From the NCBI GenBank assembly GCA_009746045.1, contig RPFO01000175.1:6177666-6241665 (forward strand): DNA of 64,000 nt. The letters are read 5' to 3'. Source of the DNA: Mesostigma viride (taxonomy: Eukaryota > Streptophyta > Mesostigmatophyceae > Mesostigmatales > Mesostigmataceae). Each line of letters begins with the position of its first letter. Position 1 is the stretch's first letter. The translations under genes were made by a program, and so were the position numbers. Under the pieces are notes generated by a model. The model was given only the letters and a program-made list of their open reading frames with translations. It was not told where the DNA came from and did no database searches. Shown piece after piece: positions 12,015 through 21,745 of the stretch.

Positions 12015-15000
12015 CCATTCTTGGTATTGCTAGTTTTAACGTGCGCACCCTCCCTGCAGATCCTTCTACGAGCGGCGGCACCCCAGCACGCCAACGCGTC
12101 GACGAGCTGATCGCCCTGTGCGCCGACAACAAGATCGCTGTTCTTGGAGTCCAGGAGCACCGACGCACCGTTGACCCTCAGCACGCGGTCAACGGTCTTC
12201 TGGTCGACGACTGACCTGCGTGCAGGCTGGCGGTTCCACTATGGTGGCGGCGACGCGCCGGGCCAAGGTGGTGTGGGCCTCTTGTGCTCGCCGGCAGCAT
12301 CAGAGCAGCTCCAGTCCATGGTGCTGCGGTCCCCGCGTGTGCTAGTGGCCACTTTTTCGGCCACTGAGGGCCATTCACACCACACGCTAACCGTTATCGT
12401 GGGATATGCACCACATGCGGGTCGAGCTCAGGCAGAACGTGAGGCCTTCTTCGACGCCCTCAAGGAGGAGGAGGCCAGCATCCCGGCTCGGCACTTCCTG
12501 GTTAAATGCTGCTCGACGCCAACGCCACGCTGCCAGTTGGCACTGGGGGCGCTCAGTATTCCCCAACCAACACGACAGCCAACGGTAACACGCCTTTATT
12601 TGCGAATCTGCTGGCAGAATCTGCGCTGGTTGCATGCAATGCTTCTTTCGCACGCCCCGCTGAGCAGCTGGCCACCTTTTTTGGGCCGTCGGATCGGGTG
12701 GTGTGCCTTGATTATGTCTGCGTACGTCGGGCTCAGCGCCCCTCAGTTGTCGATGCTCGCGTCCTGCAAGATTCTGTCAGCACGGTGGAATCTGATCATC
12801 GTCTCGTGCTCGCTCGCATCAGATTGCGGTTTCCTGGGGTGAAACCGTCGCGACAGCTGGCACCTCAGCCAGATCTGAAAGTGCTCCGGATTGTGCTGAA
12901 GGATGCCGACAAGATGTCAGCAGAAGAGCAGGCCGCTATGTCGCACAGGGATGATTTCCTGGCCGTATTCGACGCCGGGGGCAGCCGACAGCAGTTACAC
13001 GCCATTCCGCCGCCGGGGGATATTTCAGTGATCCTCCGTGGTGTCGCCGCCAAGTATCGCCTGGCTGCCCGCACCCTCCCCACCTTGCCTCCGCGTCGGC
13101 AGCTTGCTGTCCACCGTCACGCACCGACAGTGGTCGCCGCCAGGCAGATGCTCCGCCGCAACAGAGATCCGCTCGCCAAACCTGGGCTGCAAGCAGCTCT
13201 GAGGGCCGCCTACGAGCAGGCTGAGAAGGCAGATGCTCAGCAGATGGTCAAGGACCTGCGCAGCTGCCAGCAGAAGCACGACGGCAAGGGGGCCTGGTTC
13301 TGGTACAAGCGCCTCGGGCACCCGGACGGCCTCGGCCGGCCCCACCGCCACGACGTCCCCGGCGCCCCAGCCAAGCGGCTTCGTACCTGGGCCACGGCCA
13401 CGGCCGAGGTCGTGGGGACAGCTGCGCCGCCCCCACCCCTGCTCCCAGCCGCCGCCGCCCGCCCGGCCGCCCTGGCCGGCCCCGCAGGGCCCCCGGCCCC
13501 GCCTAGGTCAGCGGCGGACTACCTAGTCCCCCCGCTGGTCGGCCCACTTGGCGACCCGTCTGACATGCCTCCTTTCACCTCTCGCGAGGTCACGGAGGCG
13601 GTCCAGCGCCTGCGTTATGACGCAGCCACCGGCTCTGACGAGATTCCGGCCGCAGTTGTAAAACTTGCAGCCGAATTCGAGGACACAGGTGTTATGCTGC
13701 TCTTCCGGGACATCTGCAACCGCCTTCTGCTGTCGTCGCAACCACCTCCAGCGGCCTGGCAACACAGTTTTCGCACGATGCTGTACAAGAACAAGGGGTC
13801 GCCTGCCGACCCCGGCAACTACAGAGGGGTGTGCATTCAAAGTGCCCCCCTCAAGCTTCTTATGCGGCTCATCCTGAACCGCCTGCGCACGGCCCTGGAC
13901 GGTCACCTCAGCGAGACTCAGCACGGCTTCCGTTCAGGTCGCAACACAGTACAGGCGCTCTTCGCTACTCGCCGACTGGTGGAGGAACTGCAACGCCTTC
14001 AGCCTGGTGAGTCCCCTTTGCACCTTGTGCTGGTGGACTTCATCAAAGCCTTCGATTCGGTTTTCTGGCCTGCGCTTTGGGACATCCTCGAGTTGTTCCG
14101 GATCCCCCGCCCCCTGATTGCTGTCATCCGCAACCTGTATGAAGGGTCCACCACTTCGGTGCGCACTTCTTACGGGACCACGCCCCCATGCCCTTTACAG
14201 AAGGGTGTGTGGCAGGGCTGCGTGCTGTCGCCCTACCTGTTCATTATTGTTGTCGAATACGTAATGATTCAGGCGCGCAAGCGATTTGCCCGCATCGTGG
14301 GCAGGGAACCAGGAGTGCAGGTTGCTAACAAATTCTGGCATGGCGGTGCGGACACGGAGATTCGGCTAGCAGACATCATTTACGCAGACGACACCATGCA
14401 CCCTCTTTGAGGACACTGAGCACGTGCAGACATGGCTTGACTGCCTGGCTCTCGAGGCCCGTGCAGTGGGGCTTGAGGTCAGCAAGAAGACAGAGGCCCT
14501 GGCGGTTGGGCTCACCACCTCAGCGCCGCCCCTCTATCTCCTAGATGGCTCTCGAGTCCTGTATCGGGACCGCGTTAAGCTGCTGGGCAGCCTGCTCCCT
14601 AGCTGCGAGGTGGATGTGGACCACCGCATCTCCCCGATCGCCTGGCACGCTTTACGCCAGTACCGGGCCCTATGGCGCAAGCCCCTGGGCAAGATCGAGA
14701 AACAGGACCTGTTCAAGGTCCTCGTCCTTCCTGTTCTCACGTATGGCGCCGAGACGTGGACCCTCACCGCCGACCTGGCCCGCAAGCTGGACGGCGCGGT
14801 CACCAGCATGCTGCGTTCCATTTTCAGAGTAGGATATGCTGCTCATGTCCGCAATGAGGACCTGTACCAGGGCATGCCCTATTCTGATCAGACACTCCGC
14901 AAAGGTGAAAACCTTTGCGTTCAGTGCCAGGCCGCGGAAAACGCGGAAAACGCGATCTGCAAATGAATCCGACCGGAATCGAACTGGGGACCTCTCGCAC

Positions 15001-15811
15001 CAATTTTGCTGACTATAGGACGGACGTCTCCGGATACCATGGCATCGCCAACTTACACCTACAGTCATCCGCAAAAGTTCTCCTGTCCGGGGAGTGATGC
15101 AAGCCTTTCGGATTTGGTACTAGATAAATCACTCGAGATCTGTGTGTAGGAGTACTACACACGTGTCTGCACGCGAGACTTGTTCAGTCTCGCACCGTGA
15201 GACGGGCTGAACACGGCTGAATCCTTCTTTTGAGTAGAAGGGGGCGTAGCCGGTACTATCGAAATCAGCCAAGCGTATATTCTGATCAGACACTCCGCAA
15301 AGGTGAAAACCTTTGCGTTCAGTGCCAGGCCGCGGAAAACGCGGAAAACGCGATCTGCAAATGAATCCGACCGGAATCGAACTGGGGACCTCTCGCACCA
15401 ATTTTGCTGACTATAGGACGGACGTCTCCGGATACCATGGCATCGCCAACTTACACCTACATCACCAGCCCTATATCACCAGCACAATTAAGCAACGCCG
15501 CCTGCAGCTAGTAGGGCACCTAGCTCGCACCAACCAGGTAGACACCTCACGTGGCCCCCCCGCAGGACTGCGACCATGCAGCCCAGCCTGGCCGGCACCT
15601 CCTGACGTGGGCTGGGCCCAGTGATGTTAGACGCCGCAAGGCCCGCACCTTCAAAGAACAGCTAGTAGAGGACATGGGGGGCCTAGGCCTCTCCGTGATT
15701 TGGAAGAAGATGATGGACAAGGCCAAGTGGGCCCAGGTCATAGAGGACAACGAGCCCCCCCCAGTGGGGAAGCGCCCGCGTGTGCAATCCCACGGGAGGC
15801 ACGCTAGATAG
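12015..15811 (+). pseudogene. ORF2 (endonuclease and reverse transcriptase) of LINE copy D, multiple frameshifts
   Basis: The endonuclease starts with ASFNVRTL and VQEHRRT, shifts frame near 12207 and again near 12505, then continues LLDANATLPVG and SDHRLVLAR. The reverse transcriptase shows YKNKGSPADPGNYRGV, VDFIKAFDSV, GVWQGCVLSPYLF and IIYADDT. A further shift just after YADDT (about 14395) moves the frame to 14424-14966. The C-terminal LTYGAETWTLT and QRRLQLVGHLART, typical of RTE-type LINEs, are separated by the 585-bp insertion. At least four breaks make this a dead copy. Confidence 0.85.
14883..15467. mobile_element. 585-bp insertion with 181-bp direct terminal repeats (TRIM-like)
   Basis: The insertion separates GMPY from ITSTIKQRR in the reading frame of LINE D and is flanked by GCCCTAT at 14876-14882 and 15468-15474. 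Two 181-bp copies (14883-15063 and 15281-15461) are identical as far as I can compare by eye. The 217-bp middle contains two perfect hairpins, GTGTGTAG/CTACACAC (about 15140-15160) and GCGAGACT/AGTCTCGC (about 15171-15191), and a purine tract AGTAGAAGGGGG (15232-15243) before the second repeat. On the minus strand each repeat contains AGTTCGATTCC, close to a tRNA B-box. The layout resembles a terminal-repeat retrotransposon in miniature, though the ends are not TG...CA. Confidence 0.7.
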
Positions 15812-15993
15812 CTCCCCTAGGGCAGCGTGCGGCTGCCTAGATAGATGTTGTAGTTAGAATGTTGTTAGATAGATGTAGTATGTAGCCAATGTAGATAGAT
15901 TAGACCGGTAGGAATGTGTGCACCCATCCATCCATCCATCGGGGTTAATGCTCCGTGACTCCCCAACGGGAGCACGAGTCTAATTAATTAATT

Positions 15994-16589
15994 AATTAAT
16001 ATTCTCATGTAATACTCAGGCCACCAATCAGGTTAGGTCAGTGTACAGGCTACCAATCAGATCTAGACAAGAATAAATCTTATCTTGTAACTGCTGTACA
16101 GCCTTATCTTGTAACTGATGTACAGTCTTAACTTGTAACTGCTGCACAGTAATCTAACTATTTAATAAAAGATCTCTCTATGTGTGATCTGATGATGATG
16201 AAGTAAATCTGGCGTGAACATATCAGCGCCACATCTGACATGCACAGTGTACATGTCAATCAGTCAGCTGTCCTGTCATAGATTCTCATCTGACATGTCA
16301 TAGGTCAGCTGACATAGACAGATTTGTCAGCTGCCTATAAGGATCCACTTGGCATAGGTACTAATCCCTGATTACTAAAAGTGGCCACAACTTTCTCATT
16401 TGTAGGCCAAATCCAACGGGATAAAGAACAGTGGCTCCTGTACAAGAGCCTCTATCTATCTAGCCAGGTCAGGTGGGTACAAATACAAGGACCATGTCCT
16501 TGACAAATCTACGCTGTTTGATAGTGCTTGTTGTGCATGATAAGTGCAGGCCTGCAGCAGGGCATGCCTAAATGCAAAATTATCTTCTC
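15994..16589. other. Spacer without recognised genes
   Basis: The spacer has short local repeats: TTATCTTGTAACTG(C/A)TGTACAG recurs between 16078 and 16150, and TGACAT/GTCAGCTGAC strings recur between 16230 and 16330. No open frame looks coding. Confidence 0.5.
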
Positions 16590-16885
16590 TACTAATTTGC
16601 ACTGCATCCTTCACTGAAGAAAATGGATCTCAGCATGTTGGTGACGGCGCCGTCCAGCTTCTTCTCGACTGGCGTTGTTGAGCTGGGTCCACGTCTCGGG
16701 GCCGCCGGTAAGTGAGCACCGGGAGCTAGAGCCAGGACCTTGACTAGCAGGTCCTGCTTCTCATGCGCCGGCCGGTGCCCATGCAACCTTGGGCCGACGC
16801 CAAAGGGCCGGGTATTGGCGGAGAGCTTGCCAGGCGAGGGACTCAGATGCGATGCTCGACATCAGCCGCGCTGCTGGGGAGCAGC
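16590..16885 (-). mobile_element. RTE-like LINE remnant
   Basis: On the minus strand the phrases LAWQALRQYPALWRRP and KKLDGAVTNMLRSIF match the C-terminal region of ORF2 in copy D (WHALRQYRALWRKP and RKLDGAVTSMLRSIF). Frames are broken between them. Only this short segment remains. Confidence 0.65.
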
Positions 16886-17423
16886 TAGGCTGCCCAGTAC
16901 TATAGTTGGACACAGTCTGGGCCGGCAAGGGACTGCCTGCATGGGGAGCCGTCAAGTCGAGAGGTCTGGCGGATTGTCGTGACCGACCGCCACTGGGGCC
17001 TCTGTCTAGTCTAGCTGATTCCGAACTACACGTCCTACCACGCGGGCCGGCCTCAATCAATAATGGCTAGACTGTCAAGACAGGTCCGTGCACGTGCTCT
17101 CGGTACCCAATGATGCAGCTAGATCGAGGAGGGTGGTGTCGTCGGCATATAAATTATCAAAATTTCCCGGCCAGCATGATCTGTGTGTCAGCCCCACCGT
17201 GCCAACGCCGATTGCATGGCTATATTATCAGCACCCTGGGTTCTCGACGGTCCGTCACGCCGCACGCGGGCAAAACGCTTGCGCGCTTGGGTCATAACGT
17301 ATGTATAGTCCACCCGTATATGGCGAGAGCACGCAGCCTCGCCACACTCCTGTAATTTGGATTATACTAATTCCATCGACCACCTCTCGGTCAGCCACTT
17401 TGTGTGCCAGGCGCCGCGTCATT
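16886..17423. other. Spacer without recognised genes
   Basis: No coding frame or repeat could be supported here. The stretch ends at the CCCTCGATATATAT site used by the LINE copies that follow. Confidence 0.4.
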
Positions 17424-17437
17424 ATCCCTCGATATAT

Positions 17438-17592
17438 ATTAAAAAAATATAATTACTTACAGCAGAGTGAAATCACTCAAACCAAAGCAAACGCCCAGCT
17501 ATAAACCTATATACAGAGCCATGTCAAAGCTCTATACTACGATAAGACCAATGGAAACGCCTAACGGGAGGAACCTAATAGCCCTGACGTCG
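17438..17592 (-). mobile_element. LINE 3' end only (copy H, endonuclease type)
   Basis: About 155 bp matching the 3' UTR of copies A and C, in minus orientation (TTACTTACAGCAGAGTGAAA near its 3' end). CCCTCGATATATATT precedes it (17424-17438) and follows it (17593-17607), a likely target duplication. Confidence 0.8.
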
Positions 17593-17607
17593 CCCTCGAT
17601 ATATATT

Positions 17608-20411
17608 CATTGAGAATGATAGATTACGGAGGTGAGATAGGCATGCAACATAAGGAAAAAACCGATAACTGGGAGAATAACCCTGAAGAAATTAATAGTA
17701 ATCTGACACAGACATCCAAGGATCACGCCAGCGGCACAAGGTACAACTAACTATACATCACAAAACTACACGCAGCAACAGCGCTGCCGGCCCACCATGC
17801 AGGCCTGGAAGGAATCTAGACCGCATGGGTCGCGACAAAGTCGGCCCGGGTGTGGCGGAATAACACATCAGCCACGGTGCGAGTGAGGGCGAGTGACAGA
17901 CGCTGCCGCCAATACGAGGACCACGTGCGGGCCGCGACCACGGGGCGGTCTGACCCTCGAGGTCGAGGCGGTCTTCACGGCGCTGGCAGCACTCGTGGAA
18001 AAACTCCGCTGTCTTGGGGCCCATGGCCCCGAACTCCTCAAGGACAAAGGGGATGACCCGGTGGGGCCCCACATTGCCGTAGGAGGCAAACTTGTCGCGC
18101 TCAGCCACAGCGGCAGCAGCGCCGGCATCCACAGCCGCCCGGAGGATGCGGCGACCGGAAAGCGGCCGAGCCACGGAGACATCGATGAGCAGGTGGCAAC
18201 CCTGCCCGTCGTAGTCAAGCACGGTAATGTCGGGGCGGTGGTTGGGTGAGTAGAGGGCGGCCCCATCCGCGTCCTCGCACTTAATGGTGGAGTGGGGAAA
18301 GACCGACCGAACCATGGCACACACCACCCGGAGGAGAGCGGTATGGAGATAGAGGAACCAGTTCTGGTTCTGCTGGCCACCCATGCACGCGATGTAGTGC
18401 GTCCCAGTAGTATCCAGAGCAAGCCCGCAGCTGCCGCAGGACGCACCCGCCGTGATGAGAGGTTGCGGGGCAAAGAGCTGGTGGCGGAGAGCGATGGCGT
18501 AAAGGGCCGGAACCAGTGTGAACAAAGGGCTCATGGGGAGGGCGCGCAGGAATGCGGACCCCACGCTCCCCTCAAGGGAAACGGAGTGAAGCCAAGCCTT
18601 CCCCTGATCGTTCAAGCTCGCATGCAGACCCATCCAGTCGGCACAGTGTAGTATACCCGCGTAGGTCTTTTGTTGTTTTTCATGAACGCAGGCAGGGAAG
18701 ACACTAGGACTGACGACAGTGGACACGCCGGGCGTGCCCCGGGGCAGGCGACGGTGGACGGCCTGAGCGGGGCGGACGAGGTCGCAAGCCTGCTGGATCC
18801 CGAGGTAAGAATCCTGCACAGCCTGCACAAAGGGGAAGGGGGATGGGGTGACCAAGTCGGGAATGGCGCTGACGGCGCTGGGGACCAACCGGCGGATCTC
18901 CGCCCAGGCCTGAGCAACAGAGCCAAGGAAGGCGGCGGGGGCGAGGCGGGCGGCGCGGGTGAGCCCACACCCGCCCATGCGGCAGGGGAGGGTGGCCAAG
19001 CGCATGGAGTGAGCTGGCAGGCTAGGGCCGGGGAGGAGCACCTGCAAGGCGGCCTGAATGCGCTCGTCATGGCCTTCCGCGGCAAGCCGCACCAAGTGGG
19101 GGGGAGCGCCACGGAGCCAGTGAACCACCCGCGGGTGGGCGCAAAACCACAGGAGGAGCCCTTTGGTCTGGGGGTCCTTGAGGCGCGCCCAAGTCTCAAG
19201 GACATGGGTGCGCTGTTCCACGGTGGCCCGGAGCTCCTCTTCGACGTAGTCAGGGTCACCCACAGGGACGCCCAGGCACGAGAAACCACGCGCCCGCGCC
19301 AATGCCCCCGGGATAGCCGCGGGGAAGCCAGAGCAGTCCCCCTGGGGCGAAAAGACTGCACACTTGGGGAGGGTGAGCCGAAGGTTGATGGCCGCCATGG
19401 CCACTTCAAGGGCAGCCAGGGCGGCAACCACAGCGTCGGCCGGGCCAAGGGCATGGATATCGTCCATGTAGGCGAGGAGCACGACATCCGGGTGCGCAGC
19501 GTGGACACCTTGGAGAGCCTTGTGCAGCGGGGCAGACAGGTAAAAGGGGCCGAGGGGGTCACCTTGCTGGGTTCCCGTGCGGGAAGCGATGTCGGCGAAC
19601 GTCCCATCCTCCATGAGGAAGGAGAGTTGAGTGGGTTCGCCGTAGCAGGCTGCTGTCCACGCAAGAAGGTCAGGGAACGCCTCGCCGACGGCCTCAAAGA
19701 TGCTAGCCTTGGTGACAGCATTGAACGCATTGTGGCAATCCACCTTCAGCGCCACATGGGTCGGATGCGTCTCGAGGTAGGCCTGAACTGTGTGCACGAT
19801 GATGTCGCTGCCCCCTTTGGTGGCGACGCCAAGCTGGGCCGCGACGGACTCCTCAGTATCACTCCGGTTGGGGCAGAAGTAGGCGCGAAACTCGGGGGCC
19901 TTTTGGCGACAAATGACCTTACTCACCAGCTTGCGTAGGACCTCGCCGCAAGCAATGGGACGAACGCGGCCAGCAGGCGGGGGGACGTCGTCTTTCAGGA
20001 GGGCAATGAGGCGTGCCCCAGCCAGCCAAGGGCGCGCCGCGGGGGCCAGGGACCCCGCGGCCAAGTCGGCGGCAGCCTCAAAGAGTGCGGTCGCCCCGCC
20101 ATGGCCCGCCATCACGGAGAGGTGCTCGTAGCGCCAGCCTGAGGGGCCGGTGGAGGAGGCGTTCGACAGATCCTTCAGCACAGCCGTGAAGATGTCCAGG
20201 TCCAGGACAATAGGCGGGGGCGGGGGGGTGGCCGGGGCGGGCATGCACCGCAAAGGCCGGTTCGTCGGGGTGAAGGTCGCGCAAAGCCTGCAGGGTCGGG
20301 GGAGTGGAGGGAGCCAACGCGGTCAGTTCAAGCTTTTGCATGGCCCGGCTCAATTCACCTACCTTCACCAACCGCATGACGTCAGCTTCCACCCGGGCAA
20401 AGGAGGCGGCC
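17608..20411 (-). mobile_element. LINE, restriction-like endonuclease type (copy B)
   Basis: A minus-strand element of a subfamily distinct from A and C. It has a 150-bp 3' UTR and is bounded on both sides by CCCTCGATATATAT (17593-17606 and 20412-20425). It is 5'-truncated: the reading frame runs off the element at its upstream end. Confidence 0.8.
17758..20392 (-). pseudogene. Reverse transcriptase/endonuclease ORF of LINE copy B (one frameshift)
   Basis: The 831-codon frame from 20253 down to 17758 holds the reverse transcriptase: SGWRYEHLSV, RPIACGEVLRKLVSK, KVDCHNAFNAV (first catalytic Asp), GTQQGDPLGPFYL and AYMDDIHALG. It ends with CGSCGLALDTTGTHYIACM and the endonuclease signature NHRPDITVLD...LLIDVSVA. 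An upstream piece in another frame (20392-20260, VMRLVKVGELSRAMQKLEL) is the expected N-terminal continuation. The break falls in a G-rich run near 20215-20245. The protein would nick the target and prime cDNA synthesis there. Confidence 0.85.
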
Positions 20412-20425
20412 CCCTCGATATATAT

Positions 20426-21597
20426 ATTAATAATATAGTTACTTACAGCAGAGTGAAATCACTCAAACCAAAGCAAACGCCCATCTATAAACCTCTATAC
20501 AGAGCCATGTAAAATCTCTATACTACGATAAGACCAATGGAAACTCCTAACGGGAGGAACCTAATAGCCCTGCTGCACCGCAAAATCAGCCCGCGTACGG
20601 CGGAGCATGATGTCAGCCATGGCCCGAGTCGATCAGCGCCACCGACAAGCGCTGACGCCAATATGACGTCCAGGTCCGCGCCGACCATGGGGCCTGCTGG
20701 CCCTCCAGGTCCAGCCGGTCCTCCCGGAGCCGGCAACACTCCTTGAAGAAGGCGGAGGTCAGGGGCCCCATGGCCCCAAACTCCTCCAGGACAAAGGGCA
20801 CCACACGATGGTGCCCGACGTCGCCGTAGGCCAGGAGCTTGGCCCGCTCCGCCCGGTCCGCCGTGTAACCTGCCGTGAGGGAGGCCCCAGCCACGTGGCT
20901 AAGAGCCAAGGGCCGCGCCACCGAAACGTCGATAAGCAGATGCCGGCCACCCCCTCAAAGTCCAGCACCACGATGTCAGGCCGGTGGTTGGGGGAATAGA
21001 AGGCAGCGCCATCCGCATCCTCGGACCGGATGTTCGCGTGGGGGAAAACCGACCGAATCATGGCGAGCACCACCGTCAGGAGGACAGTGTGCAAATACAA
21101 ATACCAATTCTGATTCTGTTGGCCCCCCATGCAGGCAAGGTAGTGAGTCCCCGTGGGATCCAGCGGCTGCCCACAGCTACCACAAGGCCGCCCGGCCGGA
21201 ACAAGAGGCTGCGGGGCAAATAGCTGGTGCCGGAGCGCCACCGAGTAGTGGCTGGGAGCCAAGGCGAATGGGGGGGCCATGGGAAGAGCACGAAGGTACG
21301 CCGAGCCCACACTCCGCAAGGAAAGCGAGAACAGCCACGCACGTCCCTGGGCGTTGAGGTCCGCGAAAAGAGCAATCCAATCAGCCGTGTGCAGAATACC
21401 CGCGTAGGTTTTCTGGTGTTTATCGATGACGCGAGCAGGGAATGCGGCGGGAGATTGAACGGAGGCGACCGAGGGAGTGCCGCGAGGGAGGTGGCGCTGT
21501 ACCGCCTGAGCGGCACGGACGGGAGAACAGGCCTGCTGGATCTCAGCATAGGCCTCCTGGATGGCGGTGACGAAGGGCAAAGGGCTGCTGGGATCGA
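20426..21597 (-). mobile_element. 5'-truncated LINE, endonuclease type (copy C)
   Basis: The copy is close in sequence to copy A over the shared C-terminal half and 3' UTR. Its 3' end abuts CCCTCGATATATAT (20412-20425). At its 5' end similarity to copy A stops after CTGCTGGG, followed by ATCGATGCATATAT, a degenerate version of the same target. Confidence 0.85.
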
Positions 21598-21600
21598 TGC
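20570..21600 (-). pseudogene. C-terminal reverse transcriptase/endonuclease ORF of LINE copy C (frameshifted)
   Basis: The frame 20759-21600 reads GTHYLACMGGQQNQNWYLYL and NHRPDIVVLDFEG, then shifts. Copy A has one more G in the run GAGGGGGGTGG, and the frame 20613-20921 carries the remainder (ARPLALSHVAG...). The catalytic half of the reverse transcriptase is missing. Confidence 0.85.
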
Positions 21601-21745
21601 ATATATGCAGATGATCCAGGGCCATGTGCATGCAGTTGTCTCATTGATAATATGCAGCAGATCTTCGATCCTACGTACAAACATGCAGCCGGCCACGTGG
21701 ATTTCGTGCGATCTTCACGCCTTTTATCTCAGACAACAGTCAGCT

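Larger units (their letters stand above)
11085..15993 (+). mobile_element. RTE-like LINE, 5'-truncated and decayed (copy D)
   Basis: The order is the C-terminal half of ORF1, an apurinic-type endonuclease, reverse transcriptase, an RTE-type C-terminal region and a 3' UTR ending in the stem-loop TGCTCC...GGGAGCA and five TAAT units. The 5' boundary near 11085 is set by loss of similarity to copy E. The element is interrupted by a 585-bp insertion at 14883-15467. No target duplication was found. Confidence 0.85.

Noticed and set aside
14960-15060. Possible minus-strand tRNA in the 181-bp repeats
   Set aside because: A B-box-like AGTTCGATTCC is present, but the spacing to an A-box is too short and the acceptor stem is missing.
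18670-19938. 422-codon plus-strand frame
   Set aside because: Antisense shadow of the reverse transcriptase ORF of LINE copy B, which has clear catalytic motifs.
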